Positions 11,852-12,687 of a DNA stretch of 12,687 nucleotides are shown here, piece after piece. The position numbers were made by a program, and so were the translations under genes. This DNA comes from an uncultured Lachnospiraceae bacterium. Lineage in GTDB: Bacteria > Bacillota > Clostridia > Lachnospirales > Lachnospiraceae. Each line of letters begins with the position of its first letter. Position 1 is the first letter of the stretch. The DNA lies in NCBI GenBank assembly GCA_947631075.1, contig CANRJU010000052.1:1-12687 (forward strand), given 5' to 3'. Below the pieces are notes generated by a model that worked only from the letters and a program-made list of their open reading frames with translations, did not search any database and was not told where the DNA came from.

Positions 11852-12687
11852 ATGGAGGCAGAGATGGAGTTGCGGGCCGAGCATGTGTGCAAGTCGTACC
11901 GGAAAAAGGAGGCGTTAAAGGATGTAAATTTCGTGCTGGAGCAGGGCGTTTATGGACTTCTGGGAGAAAACGGCGCGGGAAAAAGCACGCTTATGAGGAT
12001 TCTCACTACGGTGGATTTTCCGAGCAGTGTCCGTGTTCTGTATAAGGGGAAAAATATCACGGAGATGGATGAGGATTACCGCGGCTTAATCGGATACATG
12101 CCGCAGGATTACAGCGTGTATCCCAGCTTTACGGCGGCTGATTTTCTGAATTACATGGGGACGCTGAAAGGAATCCCGGCGAATCAGCTCAAGGAAAAAA
12201 TCCCGGAGGTACTGGAATTTGTCAATCTGTCGGATGTGGCAAACAAGAAGGTGCGGACATTTTCCGGGGGAATGAAAAGGAGAATCGGCATCGCGCAGGC
12301 GATATTAAACGATCCGGAGATTCTGATTCTGGACGAGCCGACGGCCGGGCTCGATCCCAGGGAGAGGATACGGTTTTCTAATATACTTAGCAGCATGGCC
12401 AAGGAGAAGATTATCCTGCTCTCCACGCATATCGTGTCGGATATCGAGGCCATCGCGAACCGGCTCATTATCATAAATAATGGGGAGATTGCGGAAACCG
12501 GCTATGTGGACGATCTTGTTGTGAGAGTGGAGGGCAAGGTGTGGGAGGCGGTTGTCGCGCCGGACGGGCTGAATGAGGTAAATAGGGAGCGGGCGGTCAT
12601 TCACACCAAGCAGGCGGGCGGGAATATTCAGGTCCGCTTTGTGGGGGAGCCGTTTTCGGATATCCCGTGTAAGCCTGTGATTCCCAC
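11852..12687 (+). CDS. ABC transporter ATP-binding protein, 3' end cut by window
   Basis: The frame is open from ATG 11852 (AAGGAGG 7 bases upstream) to the window edge, giving 278 codons without a stop. All nucleotide-binding motifs of an ABC ATPase are present: Walker A G38-E-N-G-A-G-K44-S-T, Q-loop Y-M-P-Q-D, signature F137-S-G-G-M, Walker B L-I-L-D161-E162 and the switch H193 (S-T-H-I-V-S-D). The L-D-E-P-T-A-G-L-D-P sequence and the tail after the switch resemble the CcmA/NatA group of ABC-2 exporters (drug, bacteriocin, sodium or lipid export). A permease is expected just beyond the window. The ATPase acts at the inner face of the membrane. Its GC-richer codons differ from the toxin-antitoxin region beside it and match the left-end core genes. 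Confidence 0.92.
   Translation, partial: MEAEMELRAEHVCKSYRKKEALKDVNFVLEQGVYGLLGENGAGKSTLMRILTTVDFPSSVRVLYKGKNITEMDEDYRGLIGYMPQDYSVYPSFTAADFLNYMGTLKGIPANQLKEKIPEVLEFVNLSDVANKKVRTFSGGMKRRIGIAQAILNDPEILILDEPTAGLDPRERIRFSNILSSMAKEKIILLSTHIVSDIEAIANRLIIINNGEIAETGYVDDLVVRVEGKVWEAVVAPDGLNEVNRERAVIHTKQAGGNIQVRFVGEPFSDIPCKPVIP

Noticed and set aside
11653..12045. 130-residue plus-strand frame
   Set aside because: It runs through the antitoxin promoter and then the ABC ATPase in the wrong frame; the real gene starts at 11852 after AAGGAGG.

Overview
The window reads as chromosomal DNA of a Clostridia-type Firmicute, most likely Lachnospiraceae. This rests on strong AGGAGG ribosome binding sites, tightly packed genes and families that I associate with gut Lachnospiraceae (DUF3990-like, DUF4869-like, the long M29 aminopeptidase). 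It is an inference from gene content, not a database match. GC-richer housekeeping-like genes lie at both ends and AT-richer accessory genes between them. No stretch over 300 bases lacks a gene, and I see no tRNA, rRNA, CRISPR array, transposase or integrase.

Layout. Positions 2-2921 (+) hold the tail of an HD-domain hydrolase, an M29 aminopeptidase with a long N-terminal extension, and purE. Positions 2943-4158 (+) hold a DUF3990-like protein (possible ADP-ribosyltransferase fold), its overlapping partner, a possible short coding remnant and a two-helix membrane protein. Positions 4186-5312 (+) hold a YfcE/MJ0936-type phosphoesterase with an extra C-terminal domain, overlapped by a GNAT acetyltransferase. 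Positions 5346-6742 (+) hold a compact unit of a DUF4869-like protein, a very small P-loop ATPase and an unrecognised acidic/cysteine-containing protein. This unit is the best candidate for an undescribed system. Positions 6817-10048 (+) hold a SAM methyltransferase, a membrane-bound XRE regulator with a zinc ribbon, and an ECF sigma factor with its overlapping membrane anti-sigma-like partner, closed by a hairpin terminator.

Positions 10158-11597 are on the minus strand. An intact RelB/DinJ-like antitoxin is followed by a PIN toxin gene broken by an internal deletion and frameshift, then by a P-loop kinase-like gene. A near-identical 50-51 bp sequence containing a sigma-A promoter and repeated AAATGAT words stands before the antitoxin and again before the kinase-like gene. 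The two therefore probably share regulation. The kinase transcript also has a potential leader peptide and a hairpin beside its ribosome binding site. From 11852 (+) a GC-richer ABC transporter ATPase runs off the end of the window.

Several units are stress-, defence- or addiction-like (toxin-antitoxin, DUF3990 pair, ATPase trio, ECF/anti-sigma, XRE), so the middle of the window looks like an accessory island between core genes.
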